Shown here one piece after another: positions 21,361-33,609 of a stretch of DNA of 64,000 bases; the stretch's first letter is position 1; the number at the start of each line of letters is the position of its first letter. The DNA lies in NCBI RefSeq assembly GCF_021462225.1, contig NC_061804.1, positions 6,432,740-6,496,739 on the forward strand, written 5' to 3'. The DNA is from Girardinichthys multiradiatus (Eukaryota; Chordata; Actinopteri; Cyprinodontiformes; Goodeidae). The notes beneath the pieces were generated by a model. It was not told where the DNA came from. It was given only the letters and a program-made list of their open reading frames with translations, and made no database searches. Both the position numbers and the translations under genes were made by a program.

Positions 21361-24300
21361 TAAAGTATAAAAAAACATTCTCCCCATGTCCGCGGATATC
21401 TGGACGCTAAATAGGCGATTGAATTTCTTTCAGACATCTAGTTCATGTTTTTAACATTTTGGGGGCTGATAACATTATTCATGCAAAGAGCAAAATCTCA
21501 ATATGATAAATGCTCAGACATTTCTATGCAACAGTATATGCCTAAACTAATAGAGCTGAGAAGGGAGATGTCAGCTGCTTTACTTTGGTGCTGATTTGAA
21601 GTTAAGAATCTTTGCAAACTCCCACATTATTAATTCTCCATTTCTTCTTACATTGCTTTTGTTAAACTTTGTAAGTGAGCTTATAAAGAGGCTGTGGCCG
21701 AAATAACTCCAGTTTATATGTAGTTCAAGTGATTTAAAGTATCTGTTAAGTTAAAGAAAACATCAGCGGAGCTATTGATTGCTCAGCTCCCTCTATGATG
21801 TGGCTATAAGTGTATTCGCATGTAAAATTATTGACTGTGCTCTGATTACTCAGGAGTGCCTTTAAGTGCCTTAAATAATATTGAACTTGTTGGGATTAGG
21901 TATAGAGACAGTGTTTTGGCCAGATTGTTGTAAAATTTAACACATTATTTTCATGGGTCACATTGCTTCAGTGCAAATACAGCATGGCTAATACAAAATG
22001 GCCAACAATACAGCAGCATGTTCATTCCCATTTGTGTTATTTATCAGGCATTGACAAAGATCTATAGCTGTGTTATTATCGACTCTGTCTGTGTCAAGTG
22101 TCAGGATGGCACCTCTATCAGTTTCACTGTACTCATGAATCATTTGTTAAAAGACAGTCTGGCTACATGTTTGAGCATATCTAGATGTAATCTTCTCTAT
22201 AAATTGTGTACAACATCCAATCACAGATGGTAGATTATTGGTTTAATTATTTTCAGCTTTAGCTGAGATGAAGATATTTATTAGCCAGCTTTCAAGGAAT
22301 GTCTGGGCAGCTTTGGTTAATGGGATCAGACAATTTATATTCTCTCCGATGAGAACAATAGCTAAGAGGAGGACATTTGGCATTCCAGTATTTTTTTAAA
22401 CTGCCTAAAAAACATTATTTACTGAATAATTAGATTTGGAATATTCAAGCATCCAACCTGGTATTTAAGTGGTTATAAGTAAATATGCCAAATCTATAAT
22501 TCCCTTGATGAAATTCAAGGAAACCAAATAAGGTTTCATTAAGATTACTTTATTTGATCATTTCAAGCACCCTTACAGGCTGTGGAAAAGATCAAAAGTT
22601 AGCTTGACTTCTTCAAATCCACTTGCTCAGTACGTGCATTCGAGATGCATGCAGCTGTCTGACTGATTGCAAAGGAAATTGTACATTAATTGGATATTGG
22701 TGTGGGTGGTCTGTTTTGGAGGGAGAAACATGATCATTAGCTGTAACCACAGAATCAGCTTCGTGCAAAGGGTAAGAAACAGGGTAATTTTAAGTTGCAG
22801 TAATGACAGGGGTCCTATCAAGCCAATAACCAAGTTTACAGCCAATGTCTTTCACCACAGTGTAAGCAATTTTCTCTACAGAAACCTATTTTACTCATGG
22901 AGAGGAGGGAATTGGTGGGTGCTGATGGCAAAATTTCCCAGGAGAGCTGGGACATATTGCGAAAATCACTTGTACAGAAATGCATCCAACATAGTGTCAC
23001 TCAGAGGAGGGTGAATTGGGGAACAATACTGTGTGCACTCAGAGGAACATGTTTCAAGGTTGGGAGGACCAGCACTCTGCTAGACTTAGGTTAGAGTTAT
23101 TACTTTACAAACTACTGAAGTTTGATGTGCAAATGTTGAGGTAATAATAAAAGGATGAGGAGTTCAATCTTTAGTCATCCCAGAAATGATTTATTTCTTA
23201 TGTTTTGCAAATTCAAGTGTCAGGGAGTGGAGGCCTTAAAGTGGCTACAGTTTGGATAGAACATACTCAGATTTAGGTGATCATTTTTGTTTTCTTTTAA
23301 AAAAGATCACAGATCTCTTATATAGCTGAACTTTAAACATTACTTGAAAGTTGTTCTAGGACAGAAATTCCCAAGGCCAATACTCTAATATGGTTTTGAC
23401 TCAAATAAATTATGTGAATTGGCTAAAACCTCTGACCTTCCAAACAAGATGACTTCTGTATTATTTGTTCATTAAGATAAAGTAAATTTAAATTCATCAA
23501 TCATTTAGTATAAATAATATTTATAATTAATGTAATCAATGTTTCAAACAGTTACTTGCTTTTATCCTAATTGATAAAGAGAAATAAATATCACTAATGA
23601 GTCCAAGGGGCTATATCTCCTGAAGATGGCAACTTAAAAATAAAACAGCACGGGCACTAAATGGAGCCATGTGGAAGTCCATTAGGTAGGCTGTGCTGCA
23701 GGTCTGTTGCAAGGAAGGCAATGCAGTTCAGCTGGGTTATCTGAGACAAAAGATGAGTCTATTACTTTCTGTGTCGAACGTTGACAGATGTTTTACAGAT
23801 CTTCTGATGTGAAGAAATATTTTGGGAATCAACCATGTGGTGAAATAGGACTGTGTGCAATTTCAAATGCCTGGCCGCATGCCTGAAAACAAAGGACTGT
23901 GGGACTCTAAATCCCACCAGTGATACTATTTCATACCTGGGTGTGAGGTTAGCCCTTTAGCCAAGGGGGCTCCCAAGGAGAAGGGATCCCCACTCAATTC
24001 AGCTCCAGCCAGCTACCTGGACTAACCTATACGTCAATTGCTACCAAGCAATTACATTAACAGGTTTGTGTCAGCGCAGAGACATTAGCTTAGGAGAACA
24101 GTATAAATATTGTTGATTCTGTTTGTTTGTTGTTACTTAGACTGTTCAGATTGGTAAACAGGAGATTGCCTGCTGCTGTAGAAGTTTTTTTTTTCTGTAC
24201 ATTATTGTTTTGGGGTATTGCCAGTTTGATACCCACGCTGCTGGGACCAGCATTTTGACTTCACTCTATTTGTTTTTATTTTTTTTTTCTCGTCCTTCCT

Positions 24301-26499
24301 TCCTCCCTTACTAACTAACATACACAAATCAAACAACCTCAGGGAGCTTTCTAGAAGGGGGTGGGGGGGTCTCTTTGTCTAAGTCGGTTTCTAAGTTGTT
24401 TTGTGCGGCAGCAATTCCGTCCACCATTTTGTCTTGCCATGCTCTTACCACCTAGGTGAGTTCTTCTGCCGTTTTGTTGTTATGTCAAACACACCCATCT
24501 TGTCCAACACTTTTTCCTTAGGCTAGCAAAGCTTTGCTCACACACACTTATATATACATACACATACAAACACCCGCTTGACCGTGATATTGCTGCACTG
24601 AAAATTAATCGGGTTTTGCTGATTGCCGTTTTTTTGTAGTGTTAGTTGAAAGTTACTAGTTCATTTGGCAAAGATCATCGACTCAAGTATTTTAATTGTA
24701 AAATTTGGGTATTACGTTAATAAATTGTGTTGTGATTTAAAGAGAAGCTGTTTGTGTTTATCCTTCATATGTGTGCAGTGCTTGCTGATTGACAATGCTT
24801 GTGCTCGGATTCCCTCCTTCAGTCATTGTTCTATAAAATCACACTTCACCCACACTGGTTCTTGAAGAACAATAACCTCAGTAGACTCAAAGTGTTTGGC
24901 CTTTAGAGTAAAGCACAGTCAAACATACAAATGAAATGCAAAAACAAGACACCAACTAACTACGAAACTAAGCAGACACAATGGCTTGCCAGACACACTG
25001 GCACTTTTAATCAACTACAATAGTCTGTGGTGTTTTGATGTTTCAGACTACCATATGGTAGGCCATATTCTGTTTATTAAAGTCCAATGGCTATCACTTT
25101 GTCAGAAAAATGAGTTTGGACAAAAAACAAAAGAAATAATACATTTGTTCATCTGATAAAACTGAAGGTTTTCTGATATAAAACATGTGATAAAATATTC
25201 CGTTTGAAGCTAATAATAAATATTTTTACAGTTTTTAAGCAGTTGCAACATCAGTTTTTCTTTGTAGTTTAAATGCCCTGAGTTGTATAGTATGTGCTGA
25301 TCTACATATAAAGATTTTGTGGTCATTACTCGGTTTATTTTATCTCTTTGTATTAACCTGGATGAAGCAATTTATAGGTTTACTGTTAATACCGTAGCTC
25401 CTAATGGTAAAAAAAAAAACATTATAGCAGGCTTTTATACTTTTCAATGTATTGGTCTTGCATAAATTGAATGTACAGTGGTCTGTGGACCAACCTTGTA
25501 AACGCAGTTTAAAAAGCTCTCTGTGCAAATGAAACAACATTAGGCTGCAAAAAACAAAACTATTGTATCAAAGAGACAGCTGGGGCATTAAAGGAGGCCA
25601 GCTATCATTTATGTGTGAGTTCACTTCACTCAGCAACAATGAGAGCTTCAGGAACTGTTTAAATACAGAACTTTCTCACTTGTAACCTCAAAAACCAACA
25701 CATCTCTGTAGCAACCCTTATTGACACAAATTTATTTATACTTTTTAATTTTTCTGTGCCACTGGACATTTGAAAAATAGGAGTAGTTATCACAGTACAG
25801 AAGTCAAATTTTTCATTTCTACAGTCAGAATTTGAGTCCTTGTCTAAACCGTGATGTTGTACCAAACCAGACTTGAAAAGTGATGTTTGGTTATAGCCAC
25901 TGTTTATGATGTGCGCTTTTTGTATTCTATTTTTTTTTTTTCAAGACACTAAAATTTAAATAAAAGCAAAAGCAGAAATGATAAAATTTAGAGAGATAAT
26001 TGAAAATGGCCACATGAAATTTAGTGAATCAACTTGGCTAATGTGTATTCGTCTGCAGCACTCATTTGGACAGATACCAGTTAATTTAATTGAAAAATAA
26101 TGAGTGCTTTACTTTGACTCAATGCCAGCCGCCCCACTGCAAAGCTTGCCAAATAAATATCAAAATTAATGTCTCAGAAAAATTCTCTTCATTAAAATGT
26201 CCCTAACTGGCTGTCACTGAAGTAATTTGTCACATTAAAATATGAAATTCCACATGTTCTGTAAGCAGATGGTTGAGGTCCAAGGTCAGTTGTTGAGTGG
26301 CTGCTTAAAAAAGATAAATAAATATGTATCCCGTTATAGGTTCAAACACAACTAATTAAATTATCATCAGTTTTCAGGCTTTAATATGTCAAGCTTTGCA
26401 ATGCTTTTTGCAATGCAGTTAACTCATATATATATATATATATATATGAATATATATGAATGGTAAATTGGATATTTAGTAAATGCATCTTCCTGTGCT
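21361..26499. other. Long stretch without recognised genes or repeats
   Basis: About 5.1 kb of AT-rich DNA. Only short frames occur, and none shows a domain I know. There are homopolymer runs (for example near 24183, 24283 and 25930) and an AT microsatellite at 26425-26447. It could be intergenic or intronic DNA of the host. A conserved non-coding element cannot be detected without comparison. Confidence 0.45.
26425..26447. repeat. AT dinucleotide microsatellite
   Basis: Uninterrupted (AT)n of about 23 bp followed by two gaatatatat-type units. Confidence 0.9.
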
Positions 26500-26776
26500 A
26501 CAAAATACTGTTTACTTGCACTGCTTTACTTGCACAATGATCACCTGCACTGTTGTATTGCTCTTGCATCTTATACTGCTCTATATTTACTCTCACTCAC
26601 TTAAAACTGTGCACATATATTTATATTATATTGTAGATATGTTTATACTGTTTAATTTGTACTGTATTGCACCGACTACGCCAAAACAAATTCCTTGTAT
26701 GTCCAAAAACGTACTTGGCAATAAAGCTTTTCTGATTCTGATTCTGATTCTGATTCTGATTCTGATTCTGATTCTG
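26500..26776 (+). mobile_element. 5'-truncated LINE tail with hexamer repeat
   Basis: It matches 32160-32404, the 3' UTR of the LINE at 29051-32406, almost base for base and ends in the same tail, here expanded to about eight tgattc units (26731-26776) against two in the larger copy. Only the last 280 bp were inserted, the usual outcome of incomplete target-primed reverse transcription. The near identity with the long copy suggests the family was active recently. Confidence 0.9.
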
Positions 26777-27299
26777 TAATTAACACATCTGATTTAAAAA
26801 ATAAGTTTCCACCCATCAGATAATATACAAGCAGCAACTTTTTCATTTTTATTTTATTAGTGCCTGTAAAAAATAGTCTCTTTTACATCAACAGCTAGCA
26901 CACATTTAAATTGGGCATTGCACATACATTCTTATAATTTTGCGCTTTTAATTGTAGGTTTTAACCATTCACTTTTAAGGGGGAACTACAACAACAGTCT
27001 AAGGATTTCAAAAAGCAAGATTTAAACACGATATAATGTTGATTAAATCTAATTCAGACATTGTTAAAATGATAAATACAGTTTATAATCTATTAATACA
27101 GCACCAGTAATATATGGTTAAAGTCCCTTAGCACGTTGCACCTCCTCCGCACACTTTATGCAGCCATTAACAAGCTTGAATCCTAAGCAGAATTGGTTTA
27201 GCTCAGTTAAATTGGTTCATTTTCTGTCATGAACCAAGGATTTAAGCATAGTTCAAATATCTTCATTGAAGTGTTGGAACACCCAACTGTGGCTAAGTC

Positions 27300-27428
27300 A
27301 GTCAGTCGGTCATTTTCTATACCTCTTCTTTCATAGTGGGTCGGAGGCAAGCTGGTGCCCATCTCCAGCAATCCATGGGCAGGAGGCGGGGAACACCCTG
27401 GACAGGTCGCTAGTCCATCGTAGGGCAC
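27300..27428. repeat. Short dispersed repeat, copy 2
   Basis: The same motif series as at 4432-4575: catagtgggtc, gcaggaggcggggaacaccc, tggacaggtcgctagtccat. Family not assigned. Confidence 0.6.
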
Positions 27429-27536
27429 TGTGGCTAAGTTTATTTGTTAATTTGAGGTAAAGTTGGAAAATCTGGAATATTGTCCATTCTTTATTATCCC
27501 ATTCTATAATTTTATATCCATTTTGCATCATTAGCA

Positions 27537-27625
27537 CTGGCAGCAGAGTAGCCCCAAATCATGAAGCTGCCCCCACCATGTTGACTGCTGGCGTGTTGTT
27601 CTTATGTTTGAAAGCCTCTGTGGTT
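27537..27625 (-). mobile_element. Possible Tc1 transposase scrap
   Basis: The segment agccccaaatcatgaagctg followed by cccccaccatgttgactgc resembles the minus-strand coding stretch of fish Tc1 elements around the GGGG..WGC motif. It is short and diverged, and no ends are visible. Confidence 0.35.
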
Positions 27626-27629
27626 AGTA

Positions 27630-29050
27630 ACTAATCAGATATGGGATCACTTGTAGATTAGTGGCTGTTGCATTCTGACTGTGTTTTAAAATATCTCATG
27701 TATTTTTTTTTGTATTTGTAATTTAAAAGTCATGTAATTTAAAGTTTTATTCTTGTTTTTTACCATCAACGTGCCAGAGACTGCAGATAAAATCGTGCCC
27801 CTTTGGCTAAATCTGGTATGTTTACATTAAGAGCTGAAATTCTCAATTATAATAATGTGTGTTGTCCCTTTTGATCAAATAAATGAATATAAAAATAATA
27901 AATTAAAACATACTGCCTGTTATTTTGGCCAAGCAGTTCAGTCTTTGTCTCATCTTTTTTGATAAGGTTGAAAAGACTTGTCCAAACAGCCAGCTGCAAA
28001 TTTCAATCAAGCCTGAAGGTGCTGATTTAGGAGCAGGGCCCTCTTTTTGGTCAGCACACTTTTAGTCCATATGGAGACTCACCGGGGACAGTTACACTGG
28101 TGTTCCAGCAGTTTCTATTTCTTGGCAGGCTTGAGAACTGGTGGTTCCTGAAAATCCTTAATGATTTCCTTTTATATATATTTTGGTAGTAGTCCTCAAC
28201 CACTGGGCGAAGGACCTGTGCTGAATCATCTTAACATCCTCTTTTTTCCTTTCGCTGCACTTGACATCTATTTGTTTAGCAGACGTACAGTCTCTATAGC
28301 TGGTCCGAAGCAGTGGACCTACCAGCAGAGCCCTTAGGGAGAGCCTCCGGCTGCATGCTGGCCCAGCTGCCTAAACAGCCTTTACAGTTTTTTTTTTTAT
28401 CATGTTTCTTTCTTCGTCACTTTTGGGACTGCTGTGTTTTTGGCAGGATATTGTATTTAGATTGTCAATTGAGGACTAGTGCAACCTGGAAAAAAAAGTG
28501 TCAGTTGTTCACACCTGCTGAATATGATGGGTATGCTATTAGTGCTAACTGCTTTAATCACATGCTGTGATGGAGCAGACAGTGGATGGAAAATATGTGC
28601 AAAAGACCGTGTGTAGCAAAGTGTTGGTAGATAGCTGCCACTGTGATAATGGCAAACTCTGAGTGACAGAAATACAATTCACTCCAGGTGATGCACAAAA
28701 AAGCAAAAGCTGCTGTTAGCTTTTGATGGAATCAGTTTGAATCACAATATATGCTTTAAGGAAACTATATAGAGAGAGACACAAATAAAAACTTAACTCT
28801 GGCAAATATCATTCTCCTTTTTATCACCATTAACAAATAATCATATTTGTTGTGATCTTTGTTTAATACCAGCCACATAAAAAACAGGTGTCTTGAAAAT
28901 GCAAATTATAAAAACATTTTTAGGGGTGTATGTCATCATTTTTATAACTGTTTAGTTGTGCTCAGACTTGTAGCTCATGATTGTTATATTGATCTCTGTG
29001 TCTAATATGAAGGAATATGCAGTCATATTCAATAAATTAGCATAGATTAT
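27630..29050. other. No gene seen
   Basis: AT-rich, only short chance frames. No transposon motif recognised before the LINE start at 29051. Confidence 0.4.
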
Positions 29051-29058
29051 GATCCAAG

Positions 29059-30766
29059 ATGGCACTGCAGATGGTCGCCTCGGCGTGTTGGTGCGCATTG
29101 TTTTGTTTTGTTTTTTTCTTTAAAACGGTCTTCTGTGATGGTACCCGGAGCTATCTCACCAGAAAAGAACTCATGAACATCAGGGCTACTACACCAGAGG
29201 AGTTATTTCCAACTTTTCTGCCTACTGCTCTGGAATTTTTGGACATTCTGGGTCAAAGGTGCGCTCACCTTTGTTCACGCGGTGAAACGCCGGAAGAGAG
29301 GGAAACGGGCTGGGGTGCTGGTACGTCTTCGCCAGCGTGGACTACGAACACCGTTACCTGGAATATTTCTCTCTAACGTGCGCTCACTTCCCAACAAAAT
29401 GGAGGAACTACAACTGCTGTTGGGGAAAAACAGGGACTTTTATTCATCGGCAGTTTTGTGCTTCACGGAGACATGGCTGTGTGGATTAATACCGGACTCT
29501 GCGCTGCAGCTGGCAGGATTCCAGCTCTACAGAGCGGACAGAGACACGGAACTCTCCGGCAAAGCGAAAGGTGGAGGAATCTGTTTCTACCTCAACAGTG
29601 GTTGGTGCAACGATGTGACAGTGATTCAGCAGCACTGTTCTCTAGACCTGGAAGCCTTCATCATAAACTGTAAGCCTTTCTATTCCCCCCGTGAGTTCGC
29701 TTCGTTCATCCTGGTCGGTGTTTACATCCCGCCGCAAGCTAACGTGCAGGTCGCACAGCGCATGCTCGCCGACCAGATACTGAGTGTGGAGCGGACCAAC
29801 CCAGACTCCTTAGTAATCGTCGCTGGTGACTTTAACAAAGGTAATCTCACCCACGAACTCCCCAAATATAGACAGTTTATTAAATGTCCGACCAGAAAGG
29901 ACAACATTCTGGATCACTGTTACACCACCATCAGAGACGCTTATCACGCCGTCCCACGTGCTGCACTGGGCCAATCCGACCACATCATGGTCCACCTGAT
30001 TCCTGCATACAGGCAGAAACTAAAGCTCTGCAAACCTGTTGTGAGGACGACAAGGAAGTGGAGCAGTGAGGCTGTGGAGAATCTCCAGGCGTGTTTAGGT
30101 TGTACAGACTGGGATGTGTTCAGGACTACTACCAACAGTCTGGACGAGTACACAGAGGCTGTGACTTCCTACATCAGCTTCTGTGAGGACAGCTGTGTAC
30201 CATCATGCACCAGGGTGAATTACAACAACGACAAACCCTGGTTCACAGCTAAACTCAGAAGGTTAAGACTGGATAAGGAAGAGGCCTTCAGGAGTGGGGA
30301 CAAAGACATATACAGAGAGGCTAAGTACAAGTTTGGCAAGGCAGTGAAAGAGGCCAAACGACTGTACTCTGAGAAGCTCCAAATCCAGTTCTCAACCAAC
30401 GACTCTGCGTCTGTCTGGAAAGGGCTCAAGCAAATCACCAACTACAAGCCGAAAGCCCCCCACTCCATCAACGACCGACGCCTCGCCAACGACCTGAACG
30501 AGTTCTACTGCCGCTTGGAAAGACAAAGGGACAGTCCTGCAACCATCCCCCACGACGCCCCCCAACAGCTGCAGCCACAATCCACCACCCCCACCTCCCC
30601 AACCGCAAGAGGGGCCTTGGCACCTCCAACCCCCACCCTGAAGTCCCCCCCCACCAGCCCCCTACCCATGCCGAGGACGGCTCTTTCCATCCAGGAGAGG
30701 GACGTCAACAAACTCTTCAGGAGACAGAAGCTGCTGGTCCGGATTCTGTCTCACCAGCCAGCCTGA
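29059..30766 (+). pseudogene. LINE polyprotein, N-terminal and endonuclease half
   Basis: The reading frame starts at the ATG at 29059 (MALQMVASACW) and shifts near 29255 into a 494-codon frame at 29282-30766. The endonuclease, which nicks the target, shows its conserved blocks: SNVRSLPNKMEEL, FTETWL with the catalytic Glu, GGGICFYLN, VAGDFN, and QSDHIMV with the terminal Asp-His. A basic, lysine- and arginine-rich linker and a proline/threonine-rich stretch (about 30530-30680) lead to the RT. A small deletion near 30725 shifts the frame, so the RT is no longer joined. Without the two shifts this would be one continuous ORF of about 1,000 codons. An active relative is plausible elsewhere in the genome. 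Confidence 0.88.
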
Positions 30767-32070
30767 AGCACTGCGCTGATCAGCTGTCTCCAGTTTTCAC
30801 AGACATTTTTAACACCTCACTGGAGACATGTCATGTGCCAGCCTGCTTCAAGTCCTCCACCATCGTCCCTGTTCCCAAGAAGCCAAGGACCACAGGGCTT
30901 AATGACTTCAGACCCGTCGCCCTGACCTCTGTGGTGATGAAGTCCTTTGAGCGCCTTGTGCTCTCACACCTAAAAGACATCACCGACCCCCTCCTGGACC
31001 CCCTGCAGTTTGCCTACAGAGCCAACAGGTCTGTAGATGATGCAGTCAACCTAGCACTTCACTTCATCCTCCGGCACCTGGACTCCACAGGAACCTATGC
31101 CAGGATCCTGTTTGTGGATTTCAGCTCTGCCTTCAACACCATCATCCCAGTTCTGCTACAGGAGAAGCTCTCCCAGCTGAGTGTGCCCAACTCCACCTGC
31201 ATGTGGATCACTGACTTCCTGTCTGACAGGAAGCAGCAGGTGAGGCTGGGGAAGCACGTCTCTGACTCCCTGACCATCAGCACCGGTTCCCCCCAAGGCT
31301 GTGTTCTCTCTCCTCTGTTCTTCTCCCTGTACACCAACAGCTGCACCTCCAGTCACCAGTCTGTGAAGCTTCTGACGTTTGCGGACGACACCACCCTGAT
31401 CGGACTCATCTCTGATGGTGACGAGTCCGCGTACAGATGGGAGGTGGACCATCTGTTGGACTGGTGCAGCCAGAACAACCTTGAGCTCAACGCTCTAAAG
31501 ACAGTAGAGATGGTTGTGGACTTCAGGCAGAACCCAGCCCCACCTGCCCCCATCACCCTCTGTGACTCCACAATTGACACTGTGGAATCTTTCCGCTTCC
31601 TGGGAACCATCATCTCCCAGGATCTCAAGTGGGAGCCAAACATCAGCTCCCTCATCAAGAAAGCCCAGCAGAGGATGTTCTTCCTGCGGCAGCTGAAGAA
31701 ATTCAACCTGCCAAAGACTATGATGGTGCACTTCTACACAGCCATCATTGAGTCCATCCTCACCTCCTCCATCACCATCTGGTATGCCGCTGCTACAGCC
31801 AAGGATAAGGGCAGGCTGCAGCGTGTCATTCGGTCTGCTGAGAAGGTGATTGGCTGCAGTCTACTGTCGCTCCAGGAACTGTACACCTCCAGGACCCTGA
31901 AGCGGGCTGGGAAGATTCTGGCTGATCCCTCCCACCCCGGTCACAGACTCTTTGAGACTCTCCCCTCTGGCAGGAGGCTGCGGTCCATCCGGACCAAAAC
32001 CTCACGCCACAAGAACAGTTTTTTCCCATCTGCCACCAGCCTGGTTAACAAAGCCCGGAAACCACCCTGA
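30767..32070 (+). pseudogene. LINE polyprotein, reverse transcriptase half
   Basis: Open from about 30730 in the frame of the methionine at 30835 to the stop at 32070. The RT blocks are intact: [33 protein letters not shown], the first catalytic Asp in [20 protein letters not shown], the FADD catalytic box ([10 protein letters not shown]) and FLGTIIS. The C-terminal region runs through [21 protein letters not shown] and [10 protein letters not shown], motifs that recur in this group of fish LINEs. No residue essential for polymerase activity is visibly changed. The upstream frameshift near 30725 separates it from the endonuclease, so this copy should be unable to move by itself. Confidence 0.9.
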
Positions 32071-32739
32071 CACTCTCCCTTTCCCCCACACCCCCCCTTT
32101 TTTGCTGACAGGACACCTGTAACCTGTAACTCTATGCATTACATTAACGCTCAGCATGGACTCCTGCTTTACTTGCACTGCCATACTTGCACAATGATCA
32201 CCTGCACTGTTGTATTGCTCTTGCATCTTATACTGCTCTATATTTACTCTCACTCACTTAAAACTGTGCACATATATTTATATTATATTGTAGATATGTT
32301 TATATTGTTTAATTTGTATTGTATTGCACCGACTACGCCAAAACAAATTCCTTGTATGTCCATAAACGTACTTGGCAATAAAGCTTTTCTGATTCTGATT
32401 CTGATATGTGTTCCAGTGAGGATTGTTTATCAGATTTAGAGTACAACCTTTAAGCAGGTATAAAACACATGTTTCAAAAAGCCCATATTTCTTGTTTTAT
32501 AGGTTTTGGATTTGTATTTCATACAAATCTTTTCTCATTTTGTTATTTCAGTGATTTTTCCTGATCCACATTGAGAACAAAATTGTTTAAATTTGAACTA
32601 TTTAAATTTTTCCTGTCTGATATGCTTGTCCAATTAATCAAGGTAGGTAAAGAAACCTATAAATTTATTTTGTCATGATATGTGGGTGTTTTTGGGTTCT
32701 TCTTCTTCTTCGTGTGAGAGGAGTGTGAGTGGAAGAGCG

Positions 32740-33310
32740 GAGGAAGAGCGACACATCCGTAGATGTAAAAGGGTGTGGGATCGCACGGTTTCAGCTCTGT
32801 ACCGCACTTGTGCGAGAAATCGGAGACTGGCTGACCGGCACCGGGTCCCGGCTCCCATTTATTCCCCAGGTCAATGAGTTTGGTTATCAACCCGAGATGT
32901 GCGCCTCAGGGGTTTTTATAAAAAACTGTCCCCTAAGTTCACCCTACACCATTCAAGCGGTGCTTGGCCCCACTTTGGTCCATTTGGACCTCCCTCCCAG
33001 TCTGCGGGTACACCCTGTTTTTCATGTTTCTTTATTGAAACCAGTCCTCTCCAGTCCTGACTTCCCTCCTTCTGAGCCCCCACCTCCCATCTGGGGCTGG
33101 GGATGGTCAGCCTGTCTACGCTGTGCATAGAATCCTGGATGCTCACCGCCAGGGCCGAGGGTTCCAGTATCTAGTGAATCGGGTCGGTTATGGCCCCGAG
33201 GACCGTTCCTGGATTTCCAGGTCTTTTATTTTGGATCACTCTTTTATTAGAGTTTGAGGCGTCCCGTCTGCCTGGGTCGTCCAGACCGCCAGGTGGCGGT
33301 CCTTGAGGAT
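32740..33310 (+). pseudogene. Ty3/gypsy integrase C-terminus and chromodomain relic
   Basis: The end of a chromovirus-type Pol polyprotein. [19 protein letters not shown] followed by [15 protein letters not shown] is the integrase segment that precedes the usual GP(Y/F)-containing end. Then [19 protein letters not shown] follows, and after a frame break RILDAHRQGRGFQYLV and GYGPEDRSW, which is the chromodomain thought to guide integration to chromatin. The integrase core, RT and Gag are missing. At least one deletion between PGQ and the HVSLLKP block and one frameshift near 33110 inactivate it. It runs directly into an LTR start at 33318. Confidence 0.82.
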
Positions 33311-33317
33311 GGGGTAT

Positions 33318-33600
33318 TGTCACAGTCTGTGTGTTTTCCTGTGTGAGTTCCTGTTGTTTCCCTGGGGAGCTTCTGCTGGTGGGCGTGGTGTGCAGCCCTA
33401 CAGCTGCTCACTTACAGGCAATCATCTGCAGGTGCTTTTAAGGAGCTGCGGGACGAGCATTCTTTGTCTGATGGACCACATCCAGTGGTAAACTCAAACC
33501 TCTGCACCTTAGCCTTGAACACCCAGTGTTTTGAGACTCTGCAGAACTTTCTGTCGACCTTGTATTTACCCAAGCCTGTCCTACTTGTCCGCCTCTGATT
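33318..33600 (+). mobile_element. Start of the 3' LTR of the gypsy element
   Basis: The LTR start TGTCACAGTCTGTG follows the purine-rich tract gaggatgggg and lies just after the chromodomain frame, the normal place for a gypsy 3' LTR. The sequence stops looking LTR-like near 33600, so the LTR is probably truncated. No CA end or target duplication found. Confidence 0.6.
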
Positions 33601-33609
33601 GTTTTTGCA

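Larger units (their letters stand above)
29051..32406 (+). mobile_element. Nearly full-length LINE (APE-type, Jockey/I/CR1 supergroup)
   Basis: A 3.36-kb non-LTR retrotransposon. It starts near ccaagatggcactgcagatg, encodes one polyprotein with endonuclease and reverse transcriptase, and has a 3' UTR of about 330 bp. It ends with aataaagcttttctgattct and two tgattc units. The coding region is disturbed by only two frameshifts (about 29255 and about 30725). Other fragments of the same family lie at 13060-16880, 19641-21340 and 26500-26776. I cannot decide between the Rex1/Babar, Nimb or related clades without a tree. Confidence 0.9.

Noticed and set aside
22667..23094. Overlapping frames of 115 and 65 codons, considered as a possible host exon
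   Set aside because: No known domain and no convincing splice signals at both edges.
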